DNA from: Gemmatimonadaceae bacterium
GTDB taxonomy: Bacteria > Gemmatimonadota > Gemmatimonadetes > Gemmatimonadales > Gemmatimonadaceae
Assembly (NCBI GenBank): GCA_020851455.1
Contig: JADZCT010000029.1
Coordinates: forward strand, 186,001-250,000
Reading direction: 5' to 3'
Length of the DNA stretch: 64,000 bases
Of the stretch, positions 46,233-55,123 are shown piece by piece. The notes under the pieces are model-generated. The model searched no databases, had not been told where the DNA came from, and saw nothing but the letters and a program-made list of their open reading frames with translations. Positions within the stretch are counted from its first letter, which is position 1. Each line of letters begins with the position of its first letter. The translations under genes were made by a program, and so were the position numbers.

Positions 46233-47147
46233 GTGAGCCTGCTCGTCGTCGGTTCGATCGCCCTTGATTCAGTCGAGACGCCGTTCGGCAAAGCCGATGA
46301 CGCGCTCGGCGGGTCCGCAACGTACTTCGCCACCAGCGCTTCGCACTACGGCCCGGTGGAACTCGTCGGAGTCGTGGGCGACGACTTCCCCGTGCAGCGA
46401 CTCGACCAACTGCGCGAGCGCGGCGTGAACCTTGACGGCCTCGAACGCATGCACGGAGAGTCATTCCGCTGGCGCGGCAGATACCGGCACGACCTGAACG
46501 TCGCCGAGACACTTGAGACGCGGCTCGGCGTGTTCTCGCACTTCCGACCGAAGATCCCCGCCCAGTTCCGCCGCGCGAAGTACGTGTTCCTGGGCAACAT
46601 TGACCCGCGGCTACAGTTGGACGTCCTCGACCAGGTCGAGAATCCGGATCTGGTGGCTTGCGATACGATGAACTTCTGGATCGAGAGCCGGCGGTCTGAC
46701 CTGCTGCGCCTCTTGGGCCGCGTGCACCTCATCACTCTGAACGACGCCGAGGCGCGCCAGCTCTCCGAGGAAGCGAACCTGGTGAAGGCCGCGCGCTGGA
46801 TCCTGCGGCACGGCCCGAGTACCGTGATCATCAAGAAGGGAGAGCACGGGGCGTTCATGTTCCATGCGGGCCGCGTATTCTTCGCGCCGGCCTATCCCCT
46901 CGACTCGGTGTTCGATCCGACCGGGGCCGGCGATTCTTTTGCCGGCGGCTTCATGGGCTACCTTGCCCGGACGGGAGACCTCGGCGAGGCGAACATGCGG
47001 CGGGCGGTTGTGGCCGGATCCGTCATGGGGTCGTTCGTAGTCGAAGGATTCTCGATCGCGCGACTGCTCGACCTCACCAGCGACGACATAGCGCGCCGAA
47101 CCGCGGAGTTCAGGCAACTGGTCGCATTCGACGCGGAGATCGCATGA
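46233..47147 (+). CDS. PfkB-family carbohydrate/nucleoside kinase
   Basis: 304-residue ribokinase-like protein. The N-terminal strand LLVVGSIALDSVETPFG is followed by the GG pair in DALGGSATYFA. The C-terminal signature DPTGAGDSFAGGFMGYLA holds the catalytic Asp, with the anion-hole GAGD. Substrate is not predictable; ribokinase and adenosine kinase are relatives. GTG start at 46233; ATGA overlap with purM suggests a link to purine metabolism, so a ribose- or nucleoside-type substrate is possible but inferred. Confidence 0.85.
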   Translation: MSLLVVGSIALDSVETPFGKADDALGGSATYFATSASHYGPVELVGVVGDDFPVQRLDQLRERGVNLDGLERMHGESFRWRGRYRHDLNVAETLETRLGVFSHFRPKIPAQFRRAKYVFLGNIDPRLQLDVLDQVENPDLVACDTMNFWIESRRSDLLRLLGRVHLITLNDAEARQLSEEANLVKAARWILRHGPSTVIIKKGEHGAFMFHAGRVFFAPAYPLDSVFDPTGAGDSFAGGFMGYLARTGDLGEANMRRAVVAGSVMGSFVVEGFSIARLLDLTSDDIARRTAEFRQLVAFDAEIA

Positions 47148-48178
47148 CGCGGCGCGCGCCGCTCACGTACGGCGCCGCGGGCGTGGACATCGCCGCCGCC
47201 GACGAGAGCAAGCGGCGCATCAAGGCGCTCGTCGAGAGCACGTTCACCTCTGGCGCGCGAGGCGGGTTCGGCGGGTTCGGCGGCATGTTCCGCGTCCCGC
47301 CAGGGATGAGCGCGCCTGTGCTCGTGTCGAGCGCCGATGGCGTTGGCACCAAGATCAAGGTGGCGATCGAAGCCGGCCGTCATGACACGGTGGGCCACGA
47401 CCTCGTCAATCACTGCGTGAACGACATCCTCGTTCAGGGCGCCGAACCGCTGTTCTTCCTCGACTACGTGGCGTTCGGCAGGCTCGTCCCGGAGGTGCTC
47501 GAGGCGGTGGTTCGCGGCGTCGCAGCCGGCTGCCGCGAGAACGGGTGCGCGCTGGTGGGCGGCGAGACCGCCGAGATGCCGGGGCTCTATACCCCGCCGG
47601 ATTTTGACCTCGCGGGATTCATCGTCGGAGTGGTGGAGGAGTCCGGCGTCATCTCACGCGCCGGTGCGCGCGTTGGTGACGTTCTCGTTGGACTCGCCAG
47701 TTCCGGACTTCACACCAACGGCTACTCCCTCGCCCGCAAGATCGTGGCGGAAAGGATGCGGCTGGGTCCGCATGACCCTTTCCCCGGAGCCGGGGGAAGT
47801 ACCGTGGCCGATGTCCTGCTTGCCGTGCACCGCTCCTACCTTGCGGCCCTTCGGCCCGTGCTGGGCGCGGTGCACGCGATGGCCCACATCACTGGAGGCG
47901 GGATTCCCGGGAACCTCGACCGCTCGCTGCCCGATGGCGCCGACGCGCTCATAGACCGCGCCTCGTGGGACGTTCCCCACGTCTTCCGCGCGCTGCAGCA
48001 GGCCGGGAGCGTCAGCGACGAGGAAATGTTCCGCGCGTTCAACATGGGCGTGGGAATGGTTGTCGCAGCGGATGAAGCAGGCGCCGCCGCGGTCATGGCG
48101 AGCGCCGACAGAGCAGGAATTGCTGCGTGGCACATCGGGCGGCTCGTCGAGGGAACGGGCCGCGTCGTCCTGACCTAG
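47144..48178 (+). CDS. purM: Phosphoribosylformylglycinamidine cyclo-ligase PurM
   Basis: AIR synthetase of purine biosynthesis, ATP-dependent. 344 residues; LTYGAAGVDIAAADESKRRIKALV and VSSADGVGTKIKVAIE form the N-terminal part. DLVNHCVNDILVQGAEPLFFLDYVAFG is the family signature, followed by GGETAEMPG and GLASSGLHTNGYSLARKI. An insertion of about ten residues (ARGGFGGFGGMFRVP) near 40-55 is glycine rich. ATG overlaps the PfkB gene by four bases. Confidence 0.96.
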   Translation: MTRRAPLTYGAAGVDIAAADESKRRIKALVESTFTSGARGGFGGFGGMFRVPPGMSAPVLVSSADGVGTKIKVAIEAGRHDTVGHDLVNHCVNDILVQGAEPLFFLDYVAFGRLVPEVLEAVVRGVAAGCRENGCALVGGETAEMPGLYTPPDFDLAGFIVGVVEESGVISRAGARVGDVLVGLASSGLHTNGYSLARKIVAERMRLGPHDPFPGAGGSTVADVLLAVHRSYLAALRPVLGAVHAMAHITGGGIPGNLDRSLPDGADALIDRASWDVPHVFRALQQAGSVSDEEMFRAFNMGVGMVVAADEAGAAAVMASADRAGIAAWHIGRLVEGTGRVVLT

Positions 48179-48189
48179 AGGTGCATCGA

Positions 48190-49155
48190 ATGAAGCGTTC
48201 TTTCATTGTTGGACTCGTCGCGACGTTGGCAGTCGCGGCTCCCGCCGGCGCACAGTGCGGCGCGGCGCCCGTCACCGTGCGGCAGGGATGTCAGGCCTCG
48301 GCCGACCTTGTCGCCTATATGACACCCCAGCTCGCCACCGCCATCGCCGGAGGCAGCAGCACGCTCGGGCAGAGCGGCTCGCTTGGCGGATTCGGCCACT
48401 TCGCGGTGAGCATCCGGGGAACCGGCGTCCTCGATGGCGGGTTCCCCCAGATTGGCAAGGGCGGGTTTCGCCAGGACGGGCAGCCACAGGCGTACAACGT
48501 CAAGGACCAGGTGATTCCAGGCGTGGGACTGGACGCTTCCTTCGGCCTCTTCAGGGGGTTGTCGCTCGGCGCCACGCGCATCGGCGGGCTCGACGCGCTC
48601 GTCAGCGCTCTCTACATGCCCAACCTGGCCAGCGATGGCGACGATTTCACCGTCAAGGCAGCGGCCGGCAACCTGAAGCTTGGCTATGGCGTCCGCGTCG
48701 GCATTCTCGATGAGACGCTCGTGACCCCGGGAGTTCACCTGAGCTACCTCGAGCGGGACCTCCCCGCCGTCACTCTCGCTGGAACAACCGGCGGCGGTGC
48801 AGGCGATACGTTCGCGCTCAACGACTTCACCGTGAAGACCGCTGCGTGGCGCGTCGTCGCGGCGAAGAGCTTCTTCGTCTTCGGCCTGCAGGCAGGACTG
48901 GGGCAGGATACGTACAAGGGGTCGGCTGGCATCGCGGTGAGCGTCGCAGGTGCGCAGGCGTCGGGCAATGCAGCCGTGGAAATGACCCGCAACAACATGT
49001 TCGTCGGACTTTCGATGAATCTCCTTGCGTTCCGCCTCGTTGGTGAACTGGGACAGGTGAGCGGCGGCTCTTTCCCCGCGCTGGTCAACTCGTTCTCGAA
49101 GCCGGCGGACGGGAGCAGGGTGTATGGGTCGGTCGGCCTCCGGCTCGCGTATTAG
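48190..49155 (+). CDS. Predicted outer-membrane protein, unrecognised family
   Basis: 321 residues. Signal peptide MKRSFIVGLVATLAVAAPAGAQ ends at a clear AxA-type site, with two Cys soon after (C24 and C34). The mature protein is Gly-rich with alternating hydrophobic strands (GFGHFAVSIRGTGVLDGGF, RLVGELGQVSGG) and ends in SVGLRLAY, a typical aromatic C-terminus of barrel proteins. AGAGGTG at 48177-48183 is a good ribosome-binding site for the ATG at 48190. It overlaps ribD by 32 bases. Function unknown. Confidence 0.7.
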   Translation: MKRSFIVGLVATLAVAAPAGAQCGAAPVTVRQGCQASADLVAYMTPQLATAIAGGSSTLGQSGSLGGFGHFAVSIRGTGVLDGGFPQIGKGGFRQDGQPQAYNVKDQVIPGVGLDASFGLFRGLSLGATRIGGLDALVSALYMPNLASDGDDFTVKAAAGNLKLGYGVRVGILDETLVTPGVHLSYLERDLPAVTLAGTTGGGAGDTFALNDFTVKTAAWRVVAAKSFFVFGLQAGLGQDTYKGSAGIAVSVAGAQASGNAAVEMTRNNMFVGLSMNLLAFRLVGELGQVSGGSFPALVNSFSKPADGSRVYGSVGLRLAY

Positions 49156-50245
49156 CGCACCCAAGGCGGGCCGTGCGGCCGCGGAGCGCGCGTTCATGCG
49201 GCGCGCCCTTGCGCTGGCACGGCGTGGATGGGGCCGGACGGCGCCGAACCCGATGGTCGGCGCCGTAGTCGTACGCGACGGACGCGTCGTGGGCGAGGGG
49301 TGGCACGCGCACTACGGAGGGCCGCACGCGGAAGTGGCGGCGCTTCATGCTGCGGGCGCGAAGGCGCGAGGCGCCACGGTGTACGTCACGCTCGAGCCGT
49401 GCGCGCACCTGGGCAAGGTGCCGCCATGCACGGACGCCCTGATCGCCGCGGGCGTGCGGCGCGTCGTGTGTGCAACCCGCGATCCGAACCCTGTCGCCGC
49501 CCGCGGGGCTGCGAAGCTCCGTCGCGCCGGAATAGCTGTGGAGTTCGGCCTGGAGGAGGATGGGGCCCGGGAACTGAACGCGCCCTTCTTCGCGGCGCAT
49601 GAACGTCCCGGCCAGCCGTGGGTGGTACTCAAGCTCGCGCTGTCGGCCGACGGTGCCGTTGCGGAGAGAGGTCGCGCGCGCGTCAAGCTCACCGGACCAC
49701 GCGCCGATCGGGAGGTGCACCGGATGCGCGCTGGTGTTGACGCGATCGCGATCGGTATTGGCACGGCCGTTGCCGACGACCCCATGCTCACCGTTCGGCA
49801 CGGACGGAAGCCGCGGATCCCGCCTGTGCGGGTCGTGTTCGACCACCGGGCGCGGATCGCCCGCCGGCTTCTGCTAGTGGCCACGGCGCGTGAAGTCCCG
49901 ACGGTCGTGATTGCCGCCCGCCCGGGGCAGCGGAGCGAACATTCCCTGTTCCGCAACGGCGTCGAAGTGCTCCGGGCGCGCGGTATCCGGTCGTCGCTGC
50001 AAGTGCTTGCCAGTCACGGCGTTCACTCCGTGTTGGTCGAGGGCGGCCCGACCCTCGCGAGGGCCTTTCTACGGGCGCGGGCCGTGGACCGGATCGTTAT
50101 CTTCCAGTCACCCCGACGCCTCGGCGCCGGGGCATTGGCTGCGTTCGACGACGCGTCGCTGCTTGACAGGTATCGTGTGGTTGCGCGGCGCCGCTTCGGC
50201 CCGGATATGATGACGACCTACGACCCACGCCTGCCGAGAGACTGA
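49124..50245 (+). CDS. ribD: Bifunctional riboflavin deaminase-reductase RibD
   Basis: Catalyses the deamination and reduction steps after GTP cyclohydrolase II in riboflavin synthesis. The 373-residue product has an N-terminal deaminase with zinc ligands H68 and E70 in PHAEVAAL, C93 and C102 in EPCAHLGKVPPC. The C-terminal reductase domain starts near PWVVLKLALSADG and has RVVFDHRARI and LVEGGPTLARAFL. The ATG at 49124 gives the conserved start but lies inside the preceding gene. Directly followed by ribE. Confidence 0.95.
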   Translation: MGRSASGSRISAPKAGRAAAERAFMRRALALARRGWGRTAPNPMVGAVVVRDGRVVGEGWHAHYGGPHAEVAALHAAGAKARGATVYVTLEPCAHLGKVPPCTDALIAAGVRRVVCATRDPNPVAARGAAKLRRAGIAVEFGLEEDGARELNAPFFAAHERPGQPWVVLKLALSADGAVAERGRARVKLTGPRADREVHRMRAGVDAIAIGIGTAVADDPMLTVRHGRKPRIPPVRVVFDHRARIARRLLLVATAREVPTVVIAARPGQRSEHSLFRNGVEVLRARGIRSSLQVLASHGVHSVLVEGGPTLARAFLRARAVDRIVIFQSPRRLGAGALAAFDDASLLDRYRVVARRRFGPDMMTTYDPRLPRD

Positions 50246-50862
50246 TGTTCACCGGGCTTGTCACCGATGTCGGCACGATCGTGCGCGCAAGCGCATCGGG
50301 CGCGGGACGCGAGTTACGCGTGTCGTGCGCGTATTCGGACCTCACCGTTGGCGAATCAATCGCGCTCGATGGCGCGTGCCTGACGGTGACCGAGTGCGGT
50401 GAGCGCTGGTTTGCCGTGGCCGCGATCGGCACCACGCTGGGCCGTACCACGATCGGCGGCTGGGTCGCCGGCCGGCGCGTGAATCTCGAAAGGGCCCTGC
50501 GAAAGTCCGATCGCCTCGGCGGGCACTTCGTTCTCGGGCATGTTGACGGGATCGCGCACGTGGAAGCCGTGCGGCAGGACGGCGACGCGCGCCTCGTTGA
50601 CCTCTCGCTCCCGCCGGCGCTTGCACAGCTCGTCGTTCCGCACGGCTCGATCGCGGTGGACGGAGTGAGCCTGACGGTCAACGCGATGCACGATCCGACG
50701 GGCGTACAGCTTTCCCTCATCGAACACACCCTGCGCAACACGACGCTCGGCGGTCTCGATGCCGGCGATCGAGTGCACGTCGAGGCGGATGTGATCGGCA
50801 AGTACGTACAGCGACTCATGGCCGGGGCGCCCGCTGGCGCCGCGGCGCAGGATTCCCTCTAG
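50245..50862 (+). CDS. ribE: Riboflavin synthase alpha subunit RibE
   Basis: Dismutates two 6,7-dimethyl-8-ribityllumazine molecules to riboflavin. 205 residues with two homologous lumazine-binding domains. The MFTGLVTDVGTI start and SIALDGACLTVTE in the first half are mirrored by GSIAVDGVSLTVNAM in the second. FVLGHVDGIAHV closes the first repeat. ATG overlaps the last base of the ribD stop. Confidence 0.95.
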   Translation: MFTGLVTDVGTIVRASASGAGRELRVSCAYSDLTVGESIALDGACLTVTECGERWFAVAAIGTTLGRTTIGGWVAGRRVNLERALRKSDRLGGHFVLGHVDGIAHVEAVRQDGDARLVDLSLPPALAQLVVPHGSIAVDGVSLTVNAMHDPTGVQLSLIEHTLRNTTLGGLDAGDRVHVEADVIGKYVQRLMAGAPAGAAAQDSL

Positions 50863-50903
50863 CCAATGGACGGCGAAGGCCAACAGGCCCCGCCGATGCA
50901 GAC

Positions 50904-52106
50904 ATGCCGTTTGGGACGGTAGAGAAGGCAATCGAAGACCTGGCGAATGGCAGGTTCATCGTCGTTGCGGACGATGAAGACCGCGAGAACGAGGGCGACC
51001 TGATCGCCGCCGCCGAGTTCATGACCCCGGCGAAGGTCAACTTCCTGATGCAGGCGAAGGGCATGATCTGCCTGGCGTTGTCTCCCGCCAGGGTCGAGCA
51101 CCTCGACCTTCCGATGATGGGGGTCGAGAACACCGAGGCGATGCGCACGGCGTTCACCGTAACGGTGGACGCGGCTCCACGCTTCGGCGTGACGACGGGC
51201 ATCAGCGCGGCCGACCAGGCCGCTACGATCCGCGCCGCGGCCGACCCGGCCGCCGTGCCATCCGACCTGCGGCGCCCCGGGCACGTCCATCCGTTGCGCG
51301 CGCGCGCCGGCGGCGTGCTCCAGCGCGTTGGCCACACCGAGGCCGCGGTTGACCTCATGCGGCTCGCCGGCCTCCAGCCGGCAGGTGTCATCTGCGAGAT
51401 CCTCAACGAAGACGGCACCACTGCCAGACGGCCGCAGCTCGAGGCCTTCGCGACTGCCCATGGGCTCACGTTCATCACTGTGGCGCAGCTCGTTGCGCAC
51501 CGGCTCCGCACCGAGCGGCTCGTGCACCGCGTCGCCGAGGCCCGGCTGCCCACCGAGTTCGGCGAGTACCGCATCATTGGCTATGCCAATGACGTTGACG
51601 AGCGCGAACATGTGGCGCTCGTCTTCGGCGACGTTGCCGGCGGCGACGACGTACTCGTGCGCATGCACTCGAAGTGCCTCACCGGCGATGTCTTTCATTC
51701 GGCGCGCTGTGATTGCGGATGGCAACTGCATGCGGCGATGGAGATGATCGCGGCCGAGGGGCGAGGTGTGGTGGTGTACCTCGACCAGGAAGGACGCGGC
51801 ATCGGCCTGCTCAACAAGCTCAGGGCGTATCAGCTTCAGGACGGCGGCGCCGACACCGTCGAGGCAAACGAGCAGCTCGGCTTCGCTCCGGACCTCCGCA
51901 ACTACGGCATCGGAGCCCAGATCCTCCTCGACCTCGGGCTCACCGGCATCCGCCCGATGACCAACAATCCCAGGAAACTCGTCGGGCTCGAGGGATACGG
52001 GCTCCAGGTTCGCGGGCGCGTGCCCCTCATCGCCCCGGAATCGGGCGAGAACGTTGCCTACGTCGAGACCAAGCGCCGCAAGCTTGGCCACCTCCGGGCG
52101 CTCTAG
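50904..52106 (+). CDS. ribBA: Bifunctional DHBP synthase / GTP cyclohydrolase II RibBA
   Basis: Supplies both riboflavin precursors: 3,4-dihydroxy-2-butanone 4-phosphate and the pyrimidine from GTP. In the 400-residue protein the DHBPS half has DDEDRENEGDLIAAAEFM and TGISAADQAATI with RRPGHVHPLRA. The GCH II half has RMHSKCLTGDVFHSARCDCGW, which holds the three zinc Cys, YLDQEGRGIGLLNKL, and MTNNPRKLVGLEG. It lies 41 bases after ribE. I found no FMN riboswitch-like element in the short spacers of this cluster. Confidence 0.96.
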   Translation: MPFGTVEKAIEDLANGRFIVVADDEDRENEGDLIAAAEFMTPAKVNFLMQAKGMICLALSPARVEHLDLPMMGVENTEAMRTAFTVTVDAAPRFGVTTGISAADQAATIRAAADPAAVPSDLRRPGHVHPLRARAGGVLQRVGHTEAAVDLMRLAGLQPAGVICEILNEDGTTARRPQLEAFATAHGLTFITVAQLVAHRLRTERLVHRVAEARLPTEFGEYRIIGYANDVDEREHVALVFGDVAGGDDVLVRMHSKCLTGDVFHSARCDCGWQLHAAMEMIAAEGRGVVVYLDQEGRGIGLLNKLRAYQLQDGGADTVEANEQLGFAPDLRNYGIGAQILLDLGLTGIRPMTNNPRKLVGLEGYGLQVRGRVPLIAPESGENVAYVETKRRKLGHLRAL

Positions 52107-52615
52107 TGGCCGAGTTCAATGGAGACCCGTCCGGCGAAGGGCGCCGGATCGCCGTCGTTGTGAGCCGGTTCAACGAGGAGGTCACCACGCGCCTCCTCGA
52201 CGGCGCGATGAAGTGCCTCCTCCAGCACGGCGTGAAGCTGGACGACATAGACGTTGCGTGGGTTCCGGGCGCATGGGAGCTTCCGCTGGCTGCGGCGCAG
52301 ATGCTCGCGTCGGAACGGTATGACGCGCTCGTGGCGGTTGGTGCCGTGATCCGGGGTGAGACGCCGCACTTCGATTACGTAGCCGGCGCCGCCGCGACCG
52401 GGCTCGCCGCGGTGCAGCGCGAGTACGGGATGCCGGTTGGCTTCGGCGTCATCACCACCAACGACGACGCACAGGCCGAGGCGCGATCGGGCGGCGCCCA
52501 CGGCAACAAGGGCTGGGAGGCGGCGCTCGCGGCACTCGAGATGGCCGGCCTCCTCTCCGGGCTCGACGCGATCGCTGGACAGTTCGACGAGCCGCGCAAT
52601 GGCGCAACGGATTGA
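52106..52615 (+). CDS. ribH: 6,7-dimethyl-8-ribityllumazine synthase RibH
   Basis: Condenses the RibBA and RibD products; in many bacteria it assembles as a 60-mer capsid-like cage. 169 residues: IAVVVSRFNEEVTTRLLDGA, VPGAWELPLAA, VGAVIRGETPHFDYVAGAAATGL and FGVITTNDDAQAEAR. The last one differs slightly from the family's LT.. .Q in having Asp-Asp. A GTG start shares one base with the ribBA stop. It overlaps nusB by 17 bases. Confidence 0.95.
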   Translation: MAEFNGDPSGEGRRIAVVVSRFNEEVTTRLLDGAMKCLLQHGVKLDDIDVAWVPGAWELPLAAAQMLASERYDALVAVGAVIRGETPHFDYVAGAAATGLAAVQREYGMPVGFGVITTNDDAQAEARSGGAHGNKGWEAALAALEMAGLLSGLDAIAGQFDEPRNGATD

Positions 52616-53018
52616 GACGCGCGGGCGCGCACGCGCCCTCCAGGCTCTCTACGCGTGGGACGTGCGGCGCGACATCGGCCTGACCCGCGCCGCGCAACTC
52701 GTGTGGGACGACCTCTCCGTGCCGCCGGAGGAGCGCGCGTTCGCCGAGGCGCTCATCAACCTTCTGGCGACCGACATGGCCGGCCTCGACGCCGCGCTCG
52801 GCGAAGTCACGACGCGCTGGCGACTCGACCGCCTCGGCGCGATCGAGCGATGCGTGCTGCGCCTCGGAGCCGCCGAGCTCGCCCAGGGCGGCACTCCGGC
52901 GAAGGTCGTGATCCAGGAGTGCGTGAAGCTCGCCGAGCGCTACGGCACCGCGCGGTCGGCCGGATTCGTCAATGGCGTGCTCGATGCCCACGCGCGGCGC
53001 ATGGGCGCGCTCGCGTGA
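52599..53018 (+). CDS. nusB: Transcription antitermination factor NusB
   Basis: RNA-binding factor that acts with NusE/S10 at boxA sequences of rRNA operons. At 139 residues it has the expected length. RGRARALQALYAWDV opens the all-helical fold; DRLGAIERCVLRLGAAEL and PAKVVIQECVKLAERYG...AGFVNGVLDAHAR are signatures. The ribH-nusB order is common in bacteria. ATG start overlaps ribH by 17 bases; the stop overlaps the GTG of the glycosyltransferase by four bases. Confidence 0.95.
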   Translation: MAQRIETRGRARALQALYAWDVRRDIGLTRAAQLVWDDLSVPPEERAFAEALINLLATDMAGLDAALGEVTTRWRLDRLGAIERCVLRLGAAELAQGGTPAKVVIQECVKLAERYGTARSAGFVNGVLDAHARRMGALA

Positions 53019-54130
53019 GGATCCTCGTCGTCAACTGGCAGGACCGAGAGAACCCGCTTGCCGGCGGCGCGGAGATCCACCTGCACGAGATCTTCGAGCG
53101 CCTCGCCGGCCGCAGCCATGAGGTCACGCTGCTCTGCGGCGGGTGGAATGGATGCCCGCCGGCGGGCAACTCCGGCGGCATGCAGATCGTGCGCGTCGGC
53201 ACGCGCCAGACCTTCGCCCTCCGGGTGTTCCGCGCCTGGCGCAAGGATCTTTCCCGCCGGCCTTTCGACGTGATCGTCGAGGACATCAACAAAGCCCCCC
53301 TTTATACCCCCGTCTGGGGTGCTGCCGCGCCGGTCGTGGCGTGTGTGCCGCACCTGTTCGGCGGCACGGCCTTTCAGGAACTGGCGTGGCCGCTGGCCGC
53401 CGCCGTCTGGCTCAGCGAGCGGCCGTTGCCGTTCGTCTATCGTGACGTGCCGTTCCAGGCGATTTCGCGCAGCACCGCCGACGACCTGGCCGCACGCGGA
53501 ATCGCGCGAGACCACATTTCCGTTATCCACCCTGGCGTGCGCGCCGACCTGTTCACCCCTGACTCCGCGGCTCGTGCGGCGCGCCCCACCTTCGGGTACG
53601 TAGGGCGACTGAAGCGCTACAAGGGAGTGGGGATTCTTGTCCGCGCGTTCGCGGAACTCCCGCGCTCCGACGCGCTCCTCGAGATCGCAGGGGCGGGCGA
53701 CGACCGGCCGCGCCTCGAATCCCTTGCCCGTTCGCTGGGACTGGGCGACCGGGTTCGATTCCTCGGCTTCGTCAGCGACGCGGAGAAGCTTGCCATGTTG
53801 CGGCGCTCGTGGGCCATGGTTCTCGCATCGCCCAAGGAGGGGTGGGGGCTTACCAACGTCGAGGCGGCCGCATGCGGGACGCCAGTCGTGGCGTCCGATT
53901 CGCCCGGCATACGCGAGTCGGTTCGCCATGGCGAGACGGGATTCCTCGTCCCTCACGGCGACACTTCCGCGCTGGCGGGGGCGCTCGCGCGGCTTGCATC
54001 TTCCCGCGATCTTGTTGAGGAAATGGGACGCCGCGGACGGACGTTTGCGCTCACGTTCACGTGGGACGACGCTGCGGCCCGCACCGAGGCGCACCTGCGC
54101 GGAGTCATCGCTCAGGCGCGCGCACACTGA
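53015..54130 (+). CDS. Glycosyltransferase family 4-type
   Basis: 371-residue GT-B fold glycosyltransferase. The N-terminal half has ILVVNWQDRENPLAGGAEIHLHEI and a Gly-Gly-Ala nucleotide-independent loop. The C-terminal GT1-type domain contains FGYVGRLKRYKGVGILVRAFAEL and the EX7E-like acidic region ASPKEGWGLTNVEAAACGTPVVASDSPGIRESV. Donor and acceptor cannot be predicted; it could act in LPS or exopolysaccharide assembly. GTG overlaps nusB by four bases. Confidence 0.88.
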   Translation: MRILVVNWQDRENPLAGGAEIHLHEIFERLAGRSHEVTLLCGGWNGCPPAGNSGGMQIVRVGTRQTFALRVFRAWRKDLSRRPFDVIVEDINKAPLYTPVWGAAAPVVACVPHLFGGTAFQELAWPLAAAVWLSERPLPFVYRDVPFQAISRSTADDLAARGIARDHISVIHPGVRADLFTPDSAARAARPTFGYVGRLKRYKGVGILVRAFAELPRSDALLEIAGAGDDRPRLESLARSLGLGDRVRFLGFVSDAEKLAMLRRSWAMVLASPKEGWGLTNVEAAACGTPVVASDSPGIRESVRHGETGFLVPHGDTSALAGALARLASSRDLVEEMGRRGRTFALTFTWDDAAARTEAHLRGVIAQARAH

Positions 54131-54137
54131 CAGGAGC

Positions 54138-54143
54138 GTCGAC
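54138..54143. other. Single GTCGAC (SalI-type) site, an otherwise missing palindrome
   Basis: This was the only RTCGAY word I found while reading the whole window. It lies in the 21-bp spacer between the glycosyltransferase and hprK, overlapping no coding codon. Its lone non-coding position contrasts with the absence of the site from about 61 kb of coding sequence. Confidence 0.85.
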
Positions 54144-54151
54144 ACAACACA

Positions 54152-55123
54152 ATGCCCAGGTTCCTCGTTGCGCAGTTGTACGAGAACATGAAGGACATCC
54201 TGAAGCTCGAGTTGCTCGGGAGCCCTGGCGGGCTCGAGCGCGAGATCACCAGCGTGGATGCCTCGGGCCCGGGCCTCGTGCTCGCCGGCTACGTGGGACG
54301 CTTCGTCCACGAGCGCATTCAGGTGTTCGGCGAGACCGAGGTGAGCTACCTGCGGTCGCTTGGCGAGGACGAGTGCACGCGGCACCTCCGTCAGTACTTC
54401 TCGTACCAGATTCCGTGCGTGATGGTGACGAAGGGGCTCGCCCTTCCTGACGGGATGGAATCGCTCGCGCGCGAGGCGGGCATCGCCATCCTGCGCTCCT
54501 CGCTGAAGACGCAGGACTTCTACCGCCTCCTCGCTCCGTACCTCGAGGCGGCGTTTGCGCCAACGGCCACCCTGCACGGATCCCTCGCCGACGTGTTCGG
54601 CGTGGGTCTGCTCCTCACGGGGGGCAGCGGGATCGGAAAGTCGGAGTGCGTCCTCGACCTCGTGGAGCGGGGCCACCGCCTCGTCGCCGACGACCTCGTG
54701 GTCTGCCGCCGTCGCGGGTCCGACGTGATCATCGGCCGCGCGCACGAGCACGCGCAGCACCACATGGAGATCCGCGGCGTCGGCATAATTGACGTGTCGC
54801 GGATCTTCGGGATCCACGCCGTGCGCCAGCAGAAGCGCGTGGAGGTCGTCGTCGCCCTCGAGCAATGGGACGCGACGCGCGACATTGACCGCACCGGGCT
54901 CGACGCGCGCACGACCACGATCCTCGACGTCGAACTGCCCCTCGTGACGGTGCTCCTGAACCCAGGCAAGAACATCACCGTGATCGCCGAAGTCATCGCG
55001 ATGAACCACCTGCTCAAGCTCACGGGCATGAACGCCGCGGAGGCATTCAACGAGCGCCTCAAGGCGCGCCTCCGCCAGAGCCGGGCCGTCATCGGGCGCT
55101 ACCTCCAGGATGACGATGAGTGA
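54152..55123 (+). CDS. hprK: HPr kinase/phosphorylase HprK
   Basis: Bifunctional enzyme that phosphorylates HPr on Ser with ATP or PPi and reverses it. In the 323-residue protein the C-terminal kinase domain has Walker A GGSGIGKSE (157-165), LVERGHRLVADDLV and the HprK signature MEIRGVGIIDVSRIFG. The N-terminal domain (1-130) contains the QDFYRLLAPYLEAAFAP linker helix. AGGAG at 54132-54136 lies 15 bases before the ATG, longer than ideal. It starts a PTS operon whose HPr retains the regulatory Ser. Confidence 0.95.
   Translation: MPRFLVAQLYENMKDILKLELLGSPGGLEREITSVDASGPGLVLAGYVGRFVHERIQVFGETEVSYLRSLGEDECTRHLRQYFSYQIPCVMVTKGLALPDGMESLAREAGIAILRSSLKTQDFYRLLAPYLEAAFAPTATLHGSLADVFGVGLLLTGGSGIGKSECVLDLVERGHRLVADDLVVCRRRGSDVIIGRAHEHAQHHMEIRGVGIIDVSRIFGIHAVRQQKRVEVVVALEQWDATRDIDRTGLDARTTTILDVELPLVTVLLNPGKNITVIAEVIAMNHLLKLTGMNAAEAFNERLKARLRQSRAVIGRYLQDDDE

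Noticed and set aside
49124..52615. FMN riboswitch in the riboflavin cluster
   Set aside because: Intergenic gaps are at most about 40 bp and contain no conserved RFN-type helices.
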